Below are positions 1 to 12,463 of a stretch of 64,000 bases of DNA, piece by piece. Location of the stretch: NCBI GenBank assembly GCA_018398585.1, contig JAGTTD010000003.1, positions 9,990,637-10,054,636 of the forward strand, in the 5' to 3' direction. The translations under genes and the position numbers were made by a program. The notes under the pieces are model-generated. The model saw only the letters and a list, made by a program, of their open reading frames with translations. It made no database searches and was not told the DNA's origin. The DNA is from Simmondsia chinensis (taxonomy: Eukaryota; Streptophyta; Magnoliopsida; Caryophyllales; Simmondsiaceae). Within the stretch, counting starts at the first letter, position 1, and the number at the start of each line of letters is the position of its first letter.

Positions 1-620
1 ATTAAAACGTCGCACAGAAAAATTTGCAGAATTAAAGTGCCATATCAAAAATTAAAAAAGTCAAACCAATTTTTAAAATTCTCCCTAAAACTTTAAAGAT
101 ATTTAGTAAAAAAATCTGGTTTTAGGACTTTATAAAAGGACATCAGAGAAAGATTATGGATATCAACGGCAGCCCTGAACCACAAGCCAATTAAACGGCG
201 ATTAGAAACATCGAGATAGTGACCATCCACGCGTCGGAAGAATATTGGAGAAAAGAAGCGGCTGAGGTTCCAAGAACCTGTCCAACACCCTCTCGAATGT
301 CAAAAGCATAGTTTCCTTCCCAGTCAAATTGCATTATTTGCCGCTTGCCTATTTTCTACTTTTCTAAGAAATCCAGATGCTCATGCTCATGGACGATATG
401 ATAGTTTATGTTCAACGCTAAATTTTTTGAATTGGGTATTTTATTTTGTTAGTCCATATTTGTTAATATTATATATTTGAGCAATATGTCACGTTTTTAT
501 GCGTCTTTTATCCTCATTTATTGTGTTGTGTTGGGAGATGTATGTGCATCCGGAGATGCAGACCTAGCAATAGTGGAGAGTAAAATAGTAGAGAAAAGAC
601 TTAAATAACCCTAACTAGAT
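1..620. other. Unassigned AT-rich flank
   Basis: No reading frame of meaningful length, RNA gene or repeat boundary can be supported here. The right part lies beyond the end of copia element C and may include its decayed LTR, because short motifs near 620-700 (TAGATCTAGATA) recur at 11820-11850 next to the other part of that element. Confidence 0.4.
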
Positions 621-769
621 AATACAAATATAGATCTAGATATAGAAGCAGAATATAAGTCATTATCAATAACTATAGTAGATATAGATCTAGATATTCT
701 AATATGCCCATTCAGCATGAATGGATAGGCTCACGTGAAGATTGCTCTTATAGTAGTGGAATCTATCAG

Positions 770-1390
770 AGGAGAGGATCTTGGCGAACATATCAGCAAC
801 CTGACAAGTAGTTAGTGTGTATCAAATCTGGAGATTGCCTTTGAGAACTTTCTCTTGTACATGGTGGAAATCCGCATCTATGTGCTTGCTTTTGTCATTA
901 GGTACAAGGTTTGCAGCTAAGCAGGAGGCAGAGACATTATCACGGATTACCATAATAGGATCAGAATGGCGAAGGCCAAGGTCTTGCATCAGATATCAAA
1001 CCCAATTACTCCCAGCTACACCTTGAGCTATAGCATGATACTCAGACTCTATAATGGACTTGGCAACCTTGTGCTGTTCTTGGGATGCCATAAGATAAGA
1101 TTGGGACCAAGAAATAGAACATAACATGTATGGAATGACGAGTGTTTGGACAACCACCCTAATCCGCGTCGGCAAAAGCTACTATGGTGGTATAAGAGCT
1201 AGGAAGAATGGAAAGACCATGGTTGAGAGTGCATTTGAGGTATTGTAGGATCCGCTTTACAACCTGCCAATGACTAGATATAGAAGCATGTATGAACTGA
1301 GAAACAAGGTTAACATTATAGCATATATCCAGATGTATCCTGGTCAGGCATTGAAGTGCCCCAAGAGCACTCCTATACCTGTTAGGGTCT
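770..1390 (-). pseudogene. copia C RNase H remnant
   Basis: On the minus strand, fragments resembling the copia RNase H C-terminus can be read, including the region before the usual ADIFTKxL-type ending. Stops and frame changes interrupt it throughout, so no product is made. It directly follows the RT remnant (1395-2110), as expected for a copia polyprotein. The assignment rests mainly on position and short matches, so the limits are approximate. Confidence 0.55.
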
Positions 1391-1394
1391 GCAA

Positions 1395-2110
1395 GGAGAT
1401 CCCTTCACTTAGAGATTGATGGGTATGGCTTGGCAGTGGTGTTTAAACAGGTTTGGTATTGTGCATAGGAATAGGCTAGTGGATCTATGCTTAGCCTCGA
1501 TACCAATGAAGCGATGTAAAGAGCCAAGGTCCTTCATCGCAAATCTAGTAGAGAGGGTATTAATAAAGCTATGAATAAAAAAGGTGTTAGTCCCAGTTAA
1601 AATAATATCGTCCGCATAAAGTAAAAGACAAATAAGATCACGTGAAGTGAGACATGTAAATAAAAAGGGAACCTTGCTACAAATGAGCCCAAGACTAAAT
1701 AGAAAGAATTGTACCACTGGAACCAAGCTGGGGGAGCTTGTTTAAGGCCATATAAGGCCTTACACAAGCAACAAACATGATTTGGTACTTGGGATTAATG
1801 AACCCTTGTGGTTGACATATGTATATTTCTTCTTGTAAAAATCCATGTAGGAAAGCATTTTTGACATCCAGTTGTCAGATAATCCATGCATTTGTGACTG
1901 CAAGTGAATATAGCGAATAATGGGAGGTTAGACAACAGGACTAAAAGTTTCCTGTACTCAATATCTCACGCTGATGAAAACCTTGAGCGACCAAGCAAGT
2001 CTTAAACCGCTCAACAGAGCCATCCGCTTTATACTTCACTCGGTATTTCCAAATACTTTCTATAAGGTTTTTACTTGGGTCATAAGAAACTAAATGCCAA
2101 TAACGCATTA
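1395..2110 (-). pseudogene. copia C reverse transcriptase remnant
   Basis: Minus-strand reading shows several RT landmarks in order. RVKYKADGSVERF lies near 2010-2050 and [10 protein letters not shown] near 1750. The catalytic block YADDIILTG lies near 1595-1625, with the two catalytic aspartates kept. MKDLGSLHRFIGIE follows at about 1500-1540. The domain is nearly complete in outline but is split over frames by indels. RT would copy the element RNA into cDNA in the cytoplasmic particle; this copy cannot do so. Confidence 0.8.
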
Positions 2111-2229
2111 AATTCCTCAATCATAGCTTCTTTCCACTAAGGGTTCTTTGCTGCCCGTGAACAACGTGTGTGTTCTTCAATTATAGTGATAAAAGAAAGT
2201 GAAAGAGGATAAATTTTTAATTTTTTTTT

Positions 2230-3595
2230 TCATATGCCATTTTTTAACATTTGCATAGGATGGACATTGGTAGATGACAAAGGTGTGGGGTTAGAATCTG
2301 TTGGGACTGGATTGCTACTAATTGTGTTAGCCGAGGCATTGGTGAGATCAGGGATAGGGGAGGGGAGGTCCTTGTCTGAATCAGAATGTTGAGTCTTGGA
2401 GACTGGATTAGGCCCAGTGGAGCAGTCAGGTATGTCTACATCGAGGCGCTCGATCAAGGGGACTATTGGGGTAAGAAGCAATTTGGGTAGTTGGGGAAGA
2501 TTGTGGGGTAGGTGGACTAACATAGTTACTTGGTTCCGACGACGGGTTGACTCAGGTGAGATTAGTCTATTCTTAATGAAGTAGAGGAAAGGGGAAGGGA
2601 AATTGGAAGGGACATTGTGACATTGTTTAAGGACAAAAGTGTGGTTGACGACACAAGGTCAATATAGGGAAAACGAGAATCATCCAAACGAACATGACAA
2701 TGGATCAAGACATTGAAACCCTTTGTAATGAGCTGCATAGCCAAGAAAAATACAGAGAGTAGACGATGGAGCTAATTTATGAGGGGCATGAGTTGTGAGG
2801 TTAGGATAACATGCACACTCAAAAACGTGAAAACGATTGTAGCGTGAAAACGATTGTAGTCATGTTTGGTTTTAAAATATTTTTCGAAAGGAGAAGAGTT
2901 TGATAAAACATGTATTGGAGGTTGATTTATTGTCTAGCAAGCAGTAGAAAATGCGTCATCCTACTAATGAAAAGGAAGTTTAGATTGAATTAGTAGCATC
3001 CGTGCCATTTCACGTAAAAGTCAATGTTTGCGTTCCGCCACCTCATTTTGTTGTGGGGTATCAAGACAAGATAGGTAAAAGTGAATACCATAAGATTAGC
3101 AAAGAGAACTCATAGGTCAATGATCGTATTCATCTCCACCATCACTTTGAAAAATTTTAACTTTCGTGTTAAATTGATTTTCAACAAGGGTCTTAAAAGT
3201 GGTGAAAAATCCAAAAACATTAGATTTTCCTAGCATCGATATAGCCAAGTAAAGCAAGGTTACATAATATTTAAAGTCAGAAGTAGAAAAAACAGGAGAC
3301 AGCCACACATCGTAATGTATAAGTTGTAAAGGACTAATAGTACTATGTAGAACACATTCAAATAGTAAATGAGTAGACTTTCCTAAACAACAAGATTCAC
3401 AAATGTCCATAAAATTAGAACTACAAATAAGGTTGCATTTGCACAAAACTTCTAAAATAGAACTACATAAGTAACCTAGCCGTCGATGCCATAATTACCA
3501 TGAAAGAGCGCGTGCCATGAGACATGTGGCTGGTGGTGAGAAATTATAGAGAGGACCATTATTGTGTACAATTACGAGCGAAGTTGATGTTGTTG
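2230..3595 (-). pseudogene. copia C integrase and linker remnant
   Basis: The frame at 3117-3446 gives the integrase zinc finger tail (CESCCLGKSTHLLF), the first catalytic Asp in LIHYDVW, and the second Asp region as FQSDGGDEYDH. A WHALFHG block near 3510 is the degenerate pre-integrase motif. Downstream, 2562-2744 reads HVRLDDSRFPY, the conserved end of the integrase region, and 2230-2523 is a Pro/Ser/Thr-rich linker typical between IN and RT. Frames are discontinuous. Confidence 0.75.
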
Positions 3596-3605
3596 GTTGG
3601 GTAAT

Positions 3606-5305
3606 TTTAATTTCGTAAATTAAAATATGCAACAATTGTATCTAGCACAGTGGAATACCAATTTTAAATTCTCTAATTTCAAATTAAATACATGATCATG
3701 ACTCTAATTATACATAACAATGCATAGCAACGGAAGACAAATCCACGAAAAATGATTAAATATGAATATAAAAGTTCTGGGCGAGATATTCTCATACCTC
3801 ATTAGAGACCGCAAGTGTATAGATGCTCCGACCGATACCTTTGAGATCCTCTTCTCAATTCCTCCTTTTACACCGAACAAGTGGACGTCGTGAAATCAAG
3901 TGGTTCTTAAAACTAATTTTAAGAACTAATTTTGGAAGAAGTTTTCTTTAATTAGTTCTCTAGCTAATCAAAAGAAAACCCAGAAGAGAGCCTTTTGTTA
4001 TGGTTTAATAATGGATATATTTATCTTGGGCTCAAAAATCAGAAAAATAATTAAAAATATATTGTAATATTTTGTCTAGATAAAAAAAAATATCCAAAAT
4101 AAAAATAAAAAAACAAAATAAGTTTTCACTCACCAAGTCGTAGGGTGCCATGTGGCGCCTTGCAATTTGTCCGTGAGTTTTTCTTTTTTTTTTTTCCTTG
4201 TAAAATTCATCCGATGAATTTTTTTAGAATTAAACCACGATTAATTTTATTTAAACCTTTAAATAAAATAATTCATGTCATAAATTCTCTTGATTTCTAT
4301 AAGTGTATAATATAGCAAGCTTGCGTAGGGACCTCGGGGCTAATTTATTTTTAGCTCCAACTCATGATAACAATTAAACATCATTTAATAAAACTTAATT
4401 CTACTAAATAAATTTTACTGCACTCGAAAAATAAATATATTTAATTGTTAAATCTCACTGTAAAAGTTTACTCACAATTGATCCCTCTAATAAATGTCCT
4501 TAAGAAAAACAACTTAAACTACTATTGTCTTCTTTCACATATTTCCTTCTTAGTTCTCAATTTGCCCCTTTTTGAATAATTCACTAACACAAATAAATAG
4601 ATCTATATTAATTTTTAATATCCAACATAAAGAATGCTCTGGCCAAAGTCTTACGAATCATCTCAAAAACTTGCGAATTAACTAAGGGGACATTTTACAA
4701 AGTAGATTCCTGATAAAACATCTATCCCTGCCACACTTCATGCGATTGCCCAACGAATGTAAGACTCTGGTTATTACCTACAACCTCGTCATTATAGTGT
4801 ATCAAAGCAACCAACACTCCATGCACGAGTCTAGACTATTTACAGATTAAGAGTCATTGTATAAACAAAATATATGAGTCGCTCAATTCTGATAGTAGTA
4901 CAAATTAAAGCAAATCACGTGGTCCAATTCATTATGACAATCTCATTATAATACACAGCCACAACATCCTGGATAGCTATCCACATAACCAAGACAAGTT
5001 ATCTAAATGTCATCTTATAGTCTTAGCAGACAAGTAGCCAAACTCATCACTGACTATGAACTGATTATTAAATAGCATTTATATCCATTATTTAGTCCAT
5101 CTGTGGAACAATCTCATTAATCCACTAAAAATAGATATCCTAAATGCCATTTAGGGACTTCATCATTCTTATAGTACGTGCTTTGATAAAGAATAGCATC
5201 ACATGCATAAAGACTCGTTAATAATATCAAAATTAGATGATAATGCTAAATAATTTTTATTCACTAATAATAAAGTTTACATAAACTGGGTTCCCTAGGA
5301 CACTA
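3606..5305 (-). repeat. Non-coding LTR-like repeat 'E', copy 1
   Basis: About 1.7 kb without coding capacity, inserted in copia element C. Read on the minus strand it matches 15791-17100 on the plus strand. Shared blocks include the start (GTGTCCTAGGGAACCC here), AGTCAGTGATGAGTTTGGCT with its counterpart near 16030, a 'CATGGAGTGTTGGTTGCTTTG'-like block and a long shared stretch with ACTTTGGCCA. The family is unnamed here. Its size, lack of genes and terminal features suggest the LTR of a large or non-autonomous retrotransposon. Confidence 0.6.
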
Positions 5306-5313
5306 GCTCTAGC

Positions 5314-6939
5314 AGATGTGTCTTGTATTTTTCATGTTTTATAATACATTCCTCTGATTGTTTTGGCTATTATATGTGTGATATTGCATAATTAATGTGT
5401 ATTTAAGCTTGGAAAGATCAATCTTGAAAATCAGTGGAAAACGGGCTCAAATGGAAAAATTTGAAGATAATGTTTAGAAACCTGGCCACATGAGGAAAAG
5501 AAGTACCCATCTAGTCAAGATTCGGTTCAAAAAAGTCTTTCCTTGGGTGCGCAGATCGATTGACCATGCATTTTGGCAATCGGACAGGCTTAAACCGAGA
5601 AAAAGGTTAAACAAATCGTATTTATGACCCAATATTATCCAATTCAATTGAAGAAAGCAATGGGATCACATAAATCTCTCCGAGAGCTTCAATTTAATAC
5701 ATTATTTGGCCTATAACTCCTTACGGATCAAACATTGTGTGTGCTTTAAGTTAACTGAGCAAGTTGCCAAATGATGGTTGATCGATCGAATGCTTTGGCC
5801 AATGAATCGGACGAAATCCGTAGCATGTCCTATGGGTCACCCACCTATAGAAAGGGAAGGAGACCTATTTTTGGTATGTTTTGCTCTCCATTCACTTCTC
5901 TTCTCTCCTCGAGCTGCCAAGAGAGACTCGATTCTCATAAAGGCCAAAGCGTAAGCGGTTGGAGTACGGGGGAATCAAAGTAAAAGTTGAGTCAAAACTA
6001 ATCAAGAGAGTTCATCAATCCATGAATTTTATTTCCCTTTTCTCTTTTGAATTAGTGATATGTTAAACTCCCGTGTAGAAGTAAACTCATATTTGAGAGG
6101 AGAAGGACGAGTAGCCGTCCGGATCCTAGATTTATGTTTTATATTCGATAGTGACTTTTGTAATACTACTTCCGCAATCTTGTGGGGAGTTTTATATTTT
6201 GAGATTGGTTTTCGTGTGTATATGCTTGTACCCATGCTTTGATTTCCAATTTTACTCATGTGTTGTCTTGTGCTTGTCGGCTCGACTGTAGTATAACAGG
6301 TTCTTCACGAGTGATTAGGATTGAGGTTGTACCCAATCCTGAACACAATCTTTTGTACAAATCAATACTTAAATATAAGTGAAAAAAGAATTTGTTAGTG
6401 CTATTGAGATAATCCAAGTTACATCTAGAGTGATAAGATGGGTTATGCCCTTAGACTACTTTGTTACCTTGAACCCTAACTTAAGTATTAATCTAGGTTT
6501 AAGATGAAATTAGGTGCGATAAAGGAATTTATTAGGACTATTAAGATAATCTATACTACACCTAGAGTGATAAGACAGGTTATTCCCTCAGACTAGTTCA
6601 TTAATCTAAGTCCTAATTTAATAGATATTGGGCTCGTAGCCTAAACCCTTAAAGTCCATTATTGTGCTGAAATATAATGAAGGAATCCGAGTTAGGCTAG
6701 CCTAAATTCATACCTGAAACTAACTATAATCCATTGAAAATTTTAATTTATCATTTAATTCTTTTAATTTATTTACAAACTCATTTTTCCAACAAAAACT
6801 AATTTTTAATCGCTCAATAGTCATGATTAAAACTTTATAGTGATTCCCTATGGATAAGACACCTGTATACTAGACTTAGCTACGATGAACTTGTATGCTT
6901 AAGAGTACACAGTTTTTATACATTCTTAAAACTACATCA
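5314..6939 (+). repeat. 5' LTR of the non-autonomous gypsy-like element
   Basis: 1.6 kb. It matches 8887-11464 over most of its length. Shared blocks include TTGCATAATTAATG near the start, AAGAAGTACCCATC, GACTCGATTCTCA with CTCGAG just before it, GGGGGAATCAAAG, and the ATAATCCAAGTTACA-type repeats near 6410 and 6550. It ends in ACTACATCA at 6939. The two LTRs differ at many sites, so the insertion is old. Confidence 0.75.
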
Positions 6940-6945
6940 ACTTTT

Positions 6946-6963
6946 TGGCATCGTTGTCAGGGA
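6946..6963 (+). other. Primer binding site, tRNA-Asp type (degenerate)
   Basis: TGGCATCGTTGTCAGGGA lies six bases after the LTR end. It corresponds to the complement of the plant tRNA-Asp 3' end (TGGCGCCGTTGCCGGGGA). The four differences are C-to-T or G-to-A changes, mostly at CpG sites, as expected from decay of methylated repeat DNA. Confidence 0.8.
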
Positions 6964-8886
6964 ATTGGCAGTCCAAGTTTGAATCAGTGATTGTCAAGGT
7001 TTCTTTTTCTTTTGTTTTGATTTATTTTTCGTTTTAAAGTTAATCTTTTATTCTTGGGCTTTTTTATTTTTATTTTTATATTTTTTAAAAATTATTTAAT
7101 TTAATTTTACTTATTTTTATACTTCTATGTTTTTATTATTTATTTATTTTTTAAATTATTTATTGTTTATTTAATTTTTATTTATTTATTATTTTTTTAA
7201 TTTTGCCAGTAGGGCTATGGGATCATCCTCATGAGCTTGACATGATTAATTACTAGGACATCGCATAGATTTTGGTTGATTGATAGCTCTACACCGTGTC
7301 TATCTGAAGACGTTAAACCTAGCGTTCGTGAGAGGCAGCCCCGCCTGTTTTCTTTAGTTTTATAGTTTAGTTTAATTTTTTTTGGATTGATCTCCCTTTA
7401 TTTTTCGTGACTTTGTTTTTTTTATCCCCCACCCACTTGATTACTTTCTTTCTTGAATGTACTAGGTACTTGTGTTCCTGATTTTTTCCTAACACTTTCA
7501 ACGAGAGTACTTGGTCAACTTATCTTGATTTGTCTTATTGTGTAGCTCTATCTCTTTGTGTTCCATTTTGGAGCGTCCTTTGCCACACAAGCCTAGCCGA
7601 CTATATTAAAGTTGCATACCCGACTTTCAGGTTGTCTCTTTCCTTCCCTTGCTTTCATTTATTTCTACATTCGTTGCATTGAGAAAAATGGAATGTTTGG
7701 GTTTGGGGATGGCGTGAGTAGTTTGAACTTTTGTTTGTCCTTTTAGCATCATTTAATTTAAATTAGTTGAATTTTTGCATCATTAGTTGTGAGTTGATGT
7801 AAATTATATTGAGTTCAAATTTCAGAAGTATCAAGAGTTTTTAAATATTATGTAATGCGGTTATTCTTGGATTTTGCTATCGTACTCACTATTTTTGTCT
7901 TTAAACCAGTTTGTGAGTTTAATTTGTTTATTCTCAATCTTGTACAAACCCCTCATATTAGGTTGCATTAGTTGAAATAGTTTTAGGAATTGGAAACTGA
8001 GTATCTTACTCTTAAAAATGAGAAATAACTAGTTTATTTCTTTCTCCTGAATTCATTTTTGAAAAAGCAGAAGAAGGAAAAAAAGGAAAAAAAAAAAAAA
8101 AAAACTGAGAGAAAGGTACTAATGCCTATAGAAATCGAGTAAGTACATATGACTTATTGGTTCTTATAGTCCTTGTGCCCCAAGCAAGTAACACCAAGAC
8201 ACCCCAGTACCCTAAGCCAACTGGATTAGGAGCTGCTGGTCGAAAGCTCGGGCCATAGGAAAACTTAAGAAGTGTCAAATTCTGTAAGTCATCTTGATAA
8301 GCACCAATGCTTAATTTGAGTGAGATATTCTTCCAAGGTATGTGTTAGTGACGGCTTAGGTTGTAAATTTCTTTGACTCAAGCCATTAGGTCTAAGGAGT
8401 GTTCTTCACTTGGTGCCTTGAGCCAACTGGATTGGGAGTCACCGACTAAAAATGCGTTACATGGGTCTTAGGGAGACACACCTAACCATAAGTTACTTCA
8501 AAAGAGAGAGAGAGAGAGAGAGAGTGAAGAGAGAGAGAGAAGAAAGGACTTAAGAGATTCCTATTCTGTTTAGGGATATCTTGTTAGGAATACTCATTCC
8601 TTTAATTATTCCCACTGGTCATGTTAGATATGAAAACTTTAGAGTAAGATAGGGGAAGAAAGATTTAAACTTACTTACTAGTAAGAAGACTTAAATAGCG
8701 AAGACTCTAGCTAGAACCAATGCAATGATATCATTATTACATGAGGATTCTTCTTTCTTAAGTTCCCTCTCATATTTGTTCAGAAAATATTTTCACGACT
8801 AATTCATGTAGCCATATGATTAATTGAATCTTTCCTACTTTCAATTAGTTTGAACTTAGTCTTACTTAAGGATAAGTAAGGTTTGG
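6964..8886 (+). other. Non-coding internal region of the gypsy-like element
   Basis: About 1.9 kb with no supported reading frame. It contains T-rich stretches (7010-7200), an A-rich tract (8080-8104), two similar segments around 8205-8235 and 8412-8440 (each with GCCAACTGGATT), and a (GA)n tract at 8505-8541. The last bases (GGTTTGGGGA before 8887) are a plausible polypurine tract for plus-strand priming. Confidence 0.6.
8505..8541 (+). repeat. (GA)n microsatellite
   Basis: Alternating GA interrupted once by TGAA. It lies within the internal part of the gypsy-like element. Confidence 0.9.
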
Positions 8887-11464
8887 GGATGTGATTTGGC
8901 TTGTATTTTACGTGTTTTATCATATATCCCTTTTTTCTGGTTATTAAATGTGTAAAATTGCATAATTAATGAGAAGCTGGAACTGTGGAGAGGGGTACTA
9001 GAGTCGAAGGGTTTATAACTAAGCAGAGCCAAGACCGAGTACATAGAACTCAAGTCGATCCCTCCACCAAGCCTAGTCGAGAAGACGTCAAGATTGGATC
9101 TGAGGCCATATCAAAGAAGGAGAGCTTCAGATACTTGGGGTCTATGATACAGCACAACAGCAAAGTTGATGAGGATGTCAACAACCGGATTAAAGTGGGA
9201 TGGCATAAATGGAGGATAGCCTCCGCGGCACTTTGTGATAGAAAGTTCCCCTTGAAGGTAAAGGGAAGATACTATGAGATGGTAGTAAGGCCAGCCATGA
9301 CGTATGGGGCGGAGTGCAGGGCGATGAAACAACAGCATACATAGAAGATGAAAGTGGCTGAGATGCGAATGCTGCGGTGGATGTGCGGACACATAAAGAA
9401 GGATATGATCAGAAACGACGTTATAAGAGGCGAATTGGGCATAGCCCCCAATTGAAGATAAATTAAGGGAGCAACGTTTGAGGTGGGTCGGACATGTTAG
9501 AAGGAGACCGGTCAATGCTCCAGTTAGGAGATGGAACAGCCCCATACTACATTATGTATAAGAGGAAGAGGCAAGCCAAAGAAGAGATGGTAGGAGACGA
9601 TCTGACAATACCTTACCCACCTACACCTTCGAGAAGAGATGGCCTTAGATAGGGCCCAGTGAAGGGCTAGCATAGGGGTCATAGATGTACCAATTGGAGT
9701 AGAGTAATCTAGCTTATTAGTGCTATGCCTTGTCATCCTCTTGGCGCACTTATGTTGTATACTGGCTTTCATGGGTTGCTATTTCTGCTTGATGTGACTT
9801 GCTTCGAATTTGCTTGTTTTGCTCGCTGTGTTTTGCCTTCCTCAAGCTTTGATGCTCTCCTGCTACCAGCTCACCATAATTTATGCTACAGGCCAGCTTA
9901 TCAGGTTGGGGGTCCTCGGAAACAGCCTCCCTTTAAGCTTCTCCGGAGCAGAAACAACATTCAAAATTGTGGAAAACAGGCTCAAATAGACATATTTGGA
10001 GATTACATTGAGAAATACGACCACGTGTGAAAAAGAAGTACCCATCAGGTCAAGATTCGGTAGAAACAAGTCTTTCCTTGGGCGCGCGTATCGATCGACC
10101 ATGCATTTTGGCAATGGGGTAAGCTTAGACCAAGCAAAAGATTAAAAAAGAGTATTTATGATCCAATAATATCCAATTACACTGATGAAACCAATGGGGT
10201 CACATAGACCTCTTTGAGAACTTTGATTTGATATATAATTTTGCCTGTAACTCTTTACAGACCAAAAGTTACGCATGTTTTAAGTTAACTGTGTAAGCTG
10301 TCAAACGATGGTTGATTGATGAATTGCTTTGGTCAATTGATCAGAGAGCATCCGTAGTGTGCCGTATAGGCCGCCCCTCTTATGAAAAGTGGAGGGGACT
10401 TATTTTTGGTACTATTGCTCTCCATTTACTTCTCCTCCCTCCTCGAGCCACCAAGAGAGACTCGATTCTCACGAAGGCTGAAGTGCACATGGTTAGAGAA
10501 TGGGGGAATCAAAGCAAGTGTCAAATCAACACCGATCAAGGGAGTTCATTAATCCATGAGTTTTGTTTCCCTTTTCCCTAGTGAATTAGTAATTTGTAAA
10601 AGTCCCATGGAGGGGTCAACTCATATTTTATAGGTGAAGGACGGTAGCCGTCTGTATTCTAGATTTATGTTTTATTCTCTATAATGGCTTTTATTAAACT
10701 ACTTTCACACTCCTGTAAGAAGTTTTATATTTTGAGATTGGTTTTCTTGTTATATGCTTGTAGCCATGCCTTGATTTTCAATTTTCCTTAAATGTTGTCT
10801 TGTGCTCGTAATCTAGACTGTAATATAACGGGTTCATCACAAATGGTTAGGGTTGAGGTTATATGCAATCCTGAACACAAATCTTTTATACAATTAATTG
10901 TTATTTAGAAGTGATCAAAGGAATTTTGTTAGTGCTATTAAGATAATCCATGGTACACCTAGAGTAATAAAATGGGTTATGCCCTTAGACTAGTTCGTTA
11001 CTTTAAACCACAACTTTAGAATTAATCTAGGTTTAACGTGAAATTAGGTGTCATAAAAGAAATTTATTAGTGCTATTGAGATAATCCATTTTATAAGATG
11101 GGTTATGCCCTTAGACTAGTTCATTAGCCTAAGTCCTAATTTATTGTTAATCTATGTTTAGAGCTTGCAGCCTAAACCTTTAAAGTAGTTATTGTGATGA
11201 AATATAATGAAGGGGTCCGATTTAGGCTAACTTAAATTCACACCCAAAACTTACTTTAATGATCGAAAAATTTAATTATCATTAAAGTCTTTTAATTTAT
11301 TTACAAACTCATTTTTCCAACAAAAAATGAGTTTTAACCGCTCAATAGTCATGAATTAAAATTTATACCGATTCCCTATGGATGCGATACTGATATAACT
11401 AACTTAGCTACAACGAACTCGTGCGCTTTTGAGTACACAGTTTAACACTCTTAAAACCACATCA
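8887..11464 (+). repeat. 3' LTR of the gypsy-like element, split by a LINE
   Basis: Homologous to 5314-6939 from its first bases (GATGTGATTTGGCTTGTA) up to ATTAATG at about 8971, then again from about 9956 to the CCACATCA end at 11464. The about 985 bp between has no counterpart in the other LTR and is an RTE LINE fragment. Without it the LTR is close to the length of its partner. Confidence 0.75.
8972..9955 (+). pseudogene. 5'-truncated RTE-clade LINE fragment
   Basis: The plus strand reads the C-terminal part of a plant RTE-type LINE protein. Landmarks are EKLELWRGVLESKG (8970-9010), SFRYLGSMIQHN, GWHKWRIASAALCDRK, VVRPAMTYGAEC, AEMRMLRWMCG (about 9360-9390) and RLRWVGHVRRRP (about 9480-9515). 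The catalytic fingers and palm lie upstream and are absent. A stop after QQHT (about 9343) and later shifts make it dead. The 3' end (9898-9945) has the TCGGAAACAGCCTC module seen in two other retroposed sequences of this window. It is missing from the partner LTR, which proves insertion. Confidence 0.85.
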
Positions 11465-11866
11465 GGTGTCCTCATAGTTTTGTCCTTAACACGAAAAAAA
11501 ATCAGAGTGAAATTGAACCATACAATTGTTATCTTGGCACAACTTTTTGATCAAAAGTAGATTATGGATGAGTTTAGGAACAAGCATAACATCATTTAAA
11601 ACTACGGGTTGAGACTTGGTATATATAGATGAGGAACCCATATGTGTACCAGGCAATAATACACCATCACCCACAAGAACATTTTTATGACCACGATAAG
11701 AAAGAAGAGTACGAAAAATACCTGGATTTAGAATCATGTGGTTAGAGGCTCCCGAGTTAGGGTACCAGTTGTATTCCTGAGGTTCATTTACAGACCTAGA
11801 TATAAAATTAGAATACTATAGTTGATGTAGATCTAGATACTCTAATATTATATGCTTATAGCTATA
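11465..11866 (-). pseudogene. copia C protease / pre-integrase remnant
   Basis: Minus strand from about 11790 reads NWYPNSGASNHMI (the degenerate protease-type DSGAT/S motif of plant copia elements), then LLPGTHMG, VLNDVMLVPKLIHNLL and a truncated VQFHSDFF block. That is the start of the pre-integrase region whose continuation (WHALFHG) lies at about 3510. The reading ends at the boundary of the inserted gypsy-like LTR at 11464. This is the 5' piece of element C; its gag is not visible. Confidence 0.75.
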
Positions 11867-12463
11867 TTTGATTGCCCGATTAATTTGTGTGATGTCTTAG
11901 GCTTTTAGCATGGACCTTCATATAATGGATTTTAGTGAGCAATTGTATGTTGCAGTTGTATTCAACCCCAAGCATGTGCCTTAAAATTAAATTAAAATGG
12001 AAATTAGGAGTTACAAAGGAACTTCTAAGTATTATTGAGATAACCCAATGAAAACTTGAAGTCATTTATGGGGTAAGCCCTGAGAGTAATTCATTACCCT
12101 ACTTTGTAATGAATGTTAATTCAAGTTCAAAGTTTGCAATCTAAATTTTTTAAGTCATCTTTATATAATGAGTCATATTACTTGATATTACTTGGGTCCG
12201 AGATTGGTTAACCCGAAATCATTCCCCAAAGTACTTGATTCATTGATTGATGGACAATTGATTTAACCAGTTCCTTGTTTGTTTTAGTAATTATTCAACT
12301 CCCTCAACCCAAACTTGAATTGAAATCGCTAAAAAAATAAGTAGACTTTTGCTAAATCCCGATTCTTTGCAGACATAATGCCTATTTATCACCACTAGGT
12401 ACGACTGAACCCGTACAGTTGCAAGTGCATGATTTTTAATTATTATTAAAACCACATCAATGA
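11867..12463 (+). repeat. Truncated LTR related to the gypsy-like family
   Basis: About 600 bp ending in AAACCACATCA, the same terminus as the 11464 LTR end. It shares the order of features seen near LTR ends there: GTTACAAAGGAACTTCTAAG then a TATTGAGATAACCCA block, GGGTAAGCCCT, a GGGTCCGAGATTGG block and a final GTACAGTTGCAAGTGCATG-type stretch. The 5' part is missing. It abuts the protease remnant of element C. Confidence 0.55.

Larger units (their letters stand above)
621..3605 (-). mobile_element. Ty1/copia element C, 3' portion of pol (decayed)
   Basis: Reading the minus strand from 3605 to 621 gives, in copia order, integrase, a proline/serine-rich linker, reverse transcriptase and RNase H. 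That order (IN before RT) identifies Ty1/copia rather than Ty3/gypsy. All frames carry stops and shifts. The missing 5' piece (protease and pre-integrase region) lies at 11465-11866 on the same strand, so the element was split by about 7.9 kb of later insertions. No clear LTR pair is visible. Confidence 0.8.
5314..11464 (+). mobile_element. Non-autonomous gypsy-like LTR element (LARD type)
   Basis: Two long related sequences (5314-6939 and 8887-11464) flank about 1.95 kb of non-coding DNA. Both begin with a GATGTG block and end in (C)YACATCA. Directly after the first copy is a degenerate tRNA-Asp primer site. This LTR style and primer use are known from plant Athila/Tat gypsy lineages. No gag or pol frame is present, so it must have relied on a related autonomous element. 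It sits in copia element C together with repeat E. No matching 5 bp target duplication was found. Confidence 0.75.

Noticed and set aside
5309..11469. 5 bp target duplication of the gypsy-like element
   Set aside because: Bases before 5314 and after 11464 do not match; ends may be shifted by decay or the left flank replaced by repeat E.
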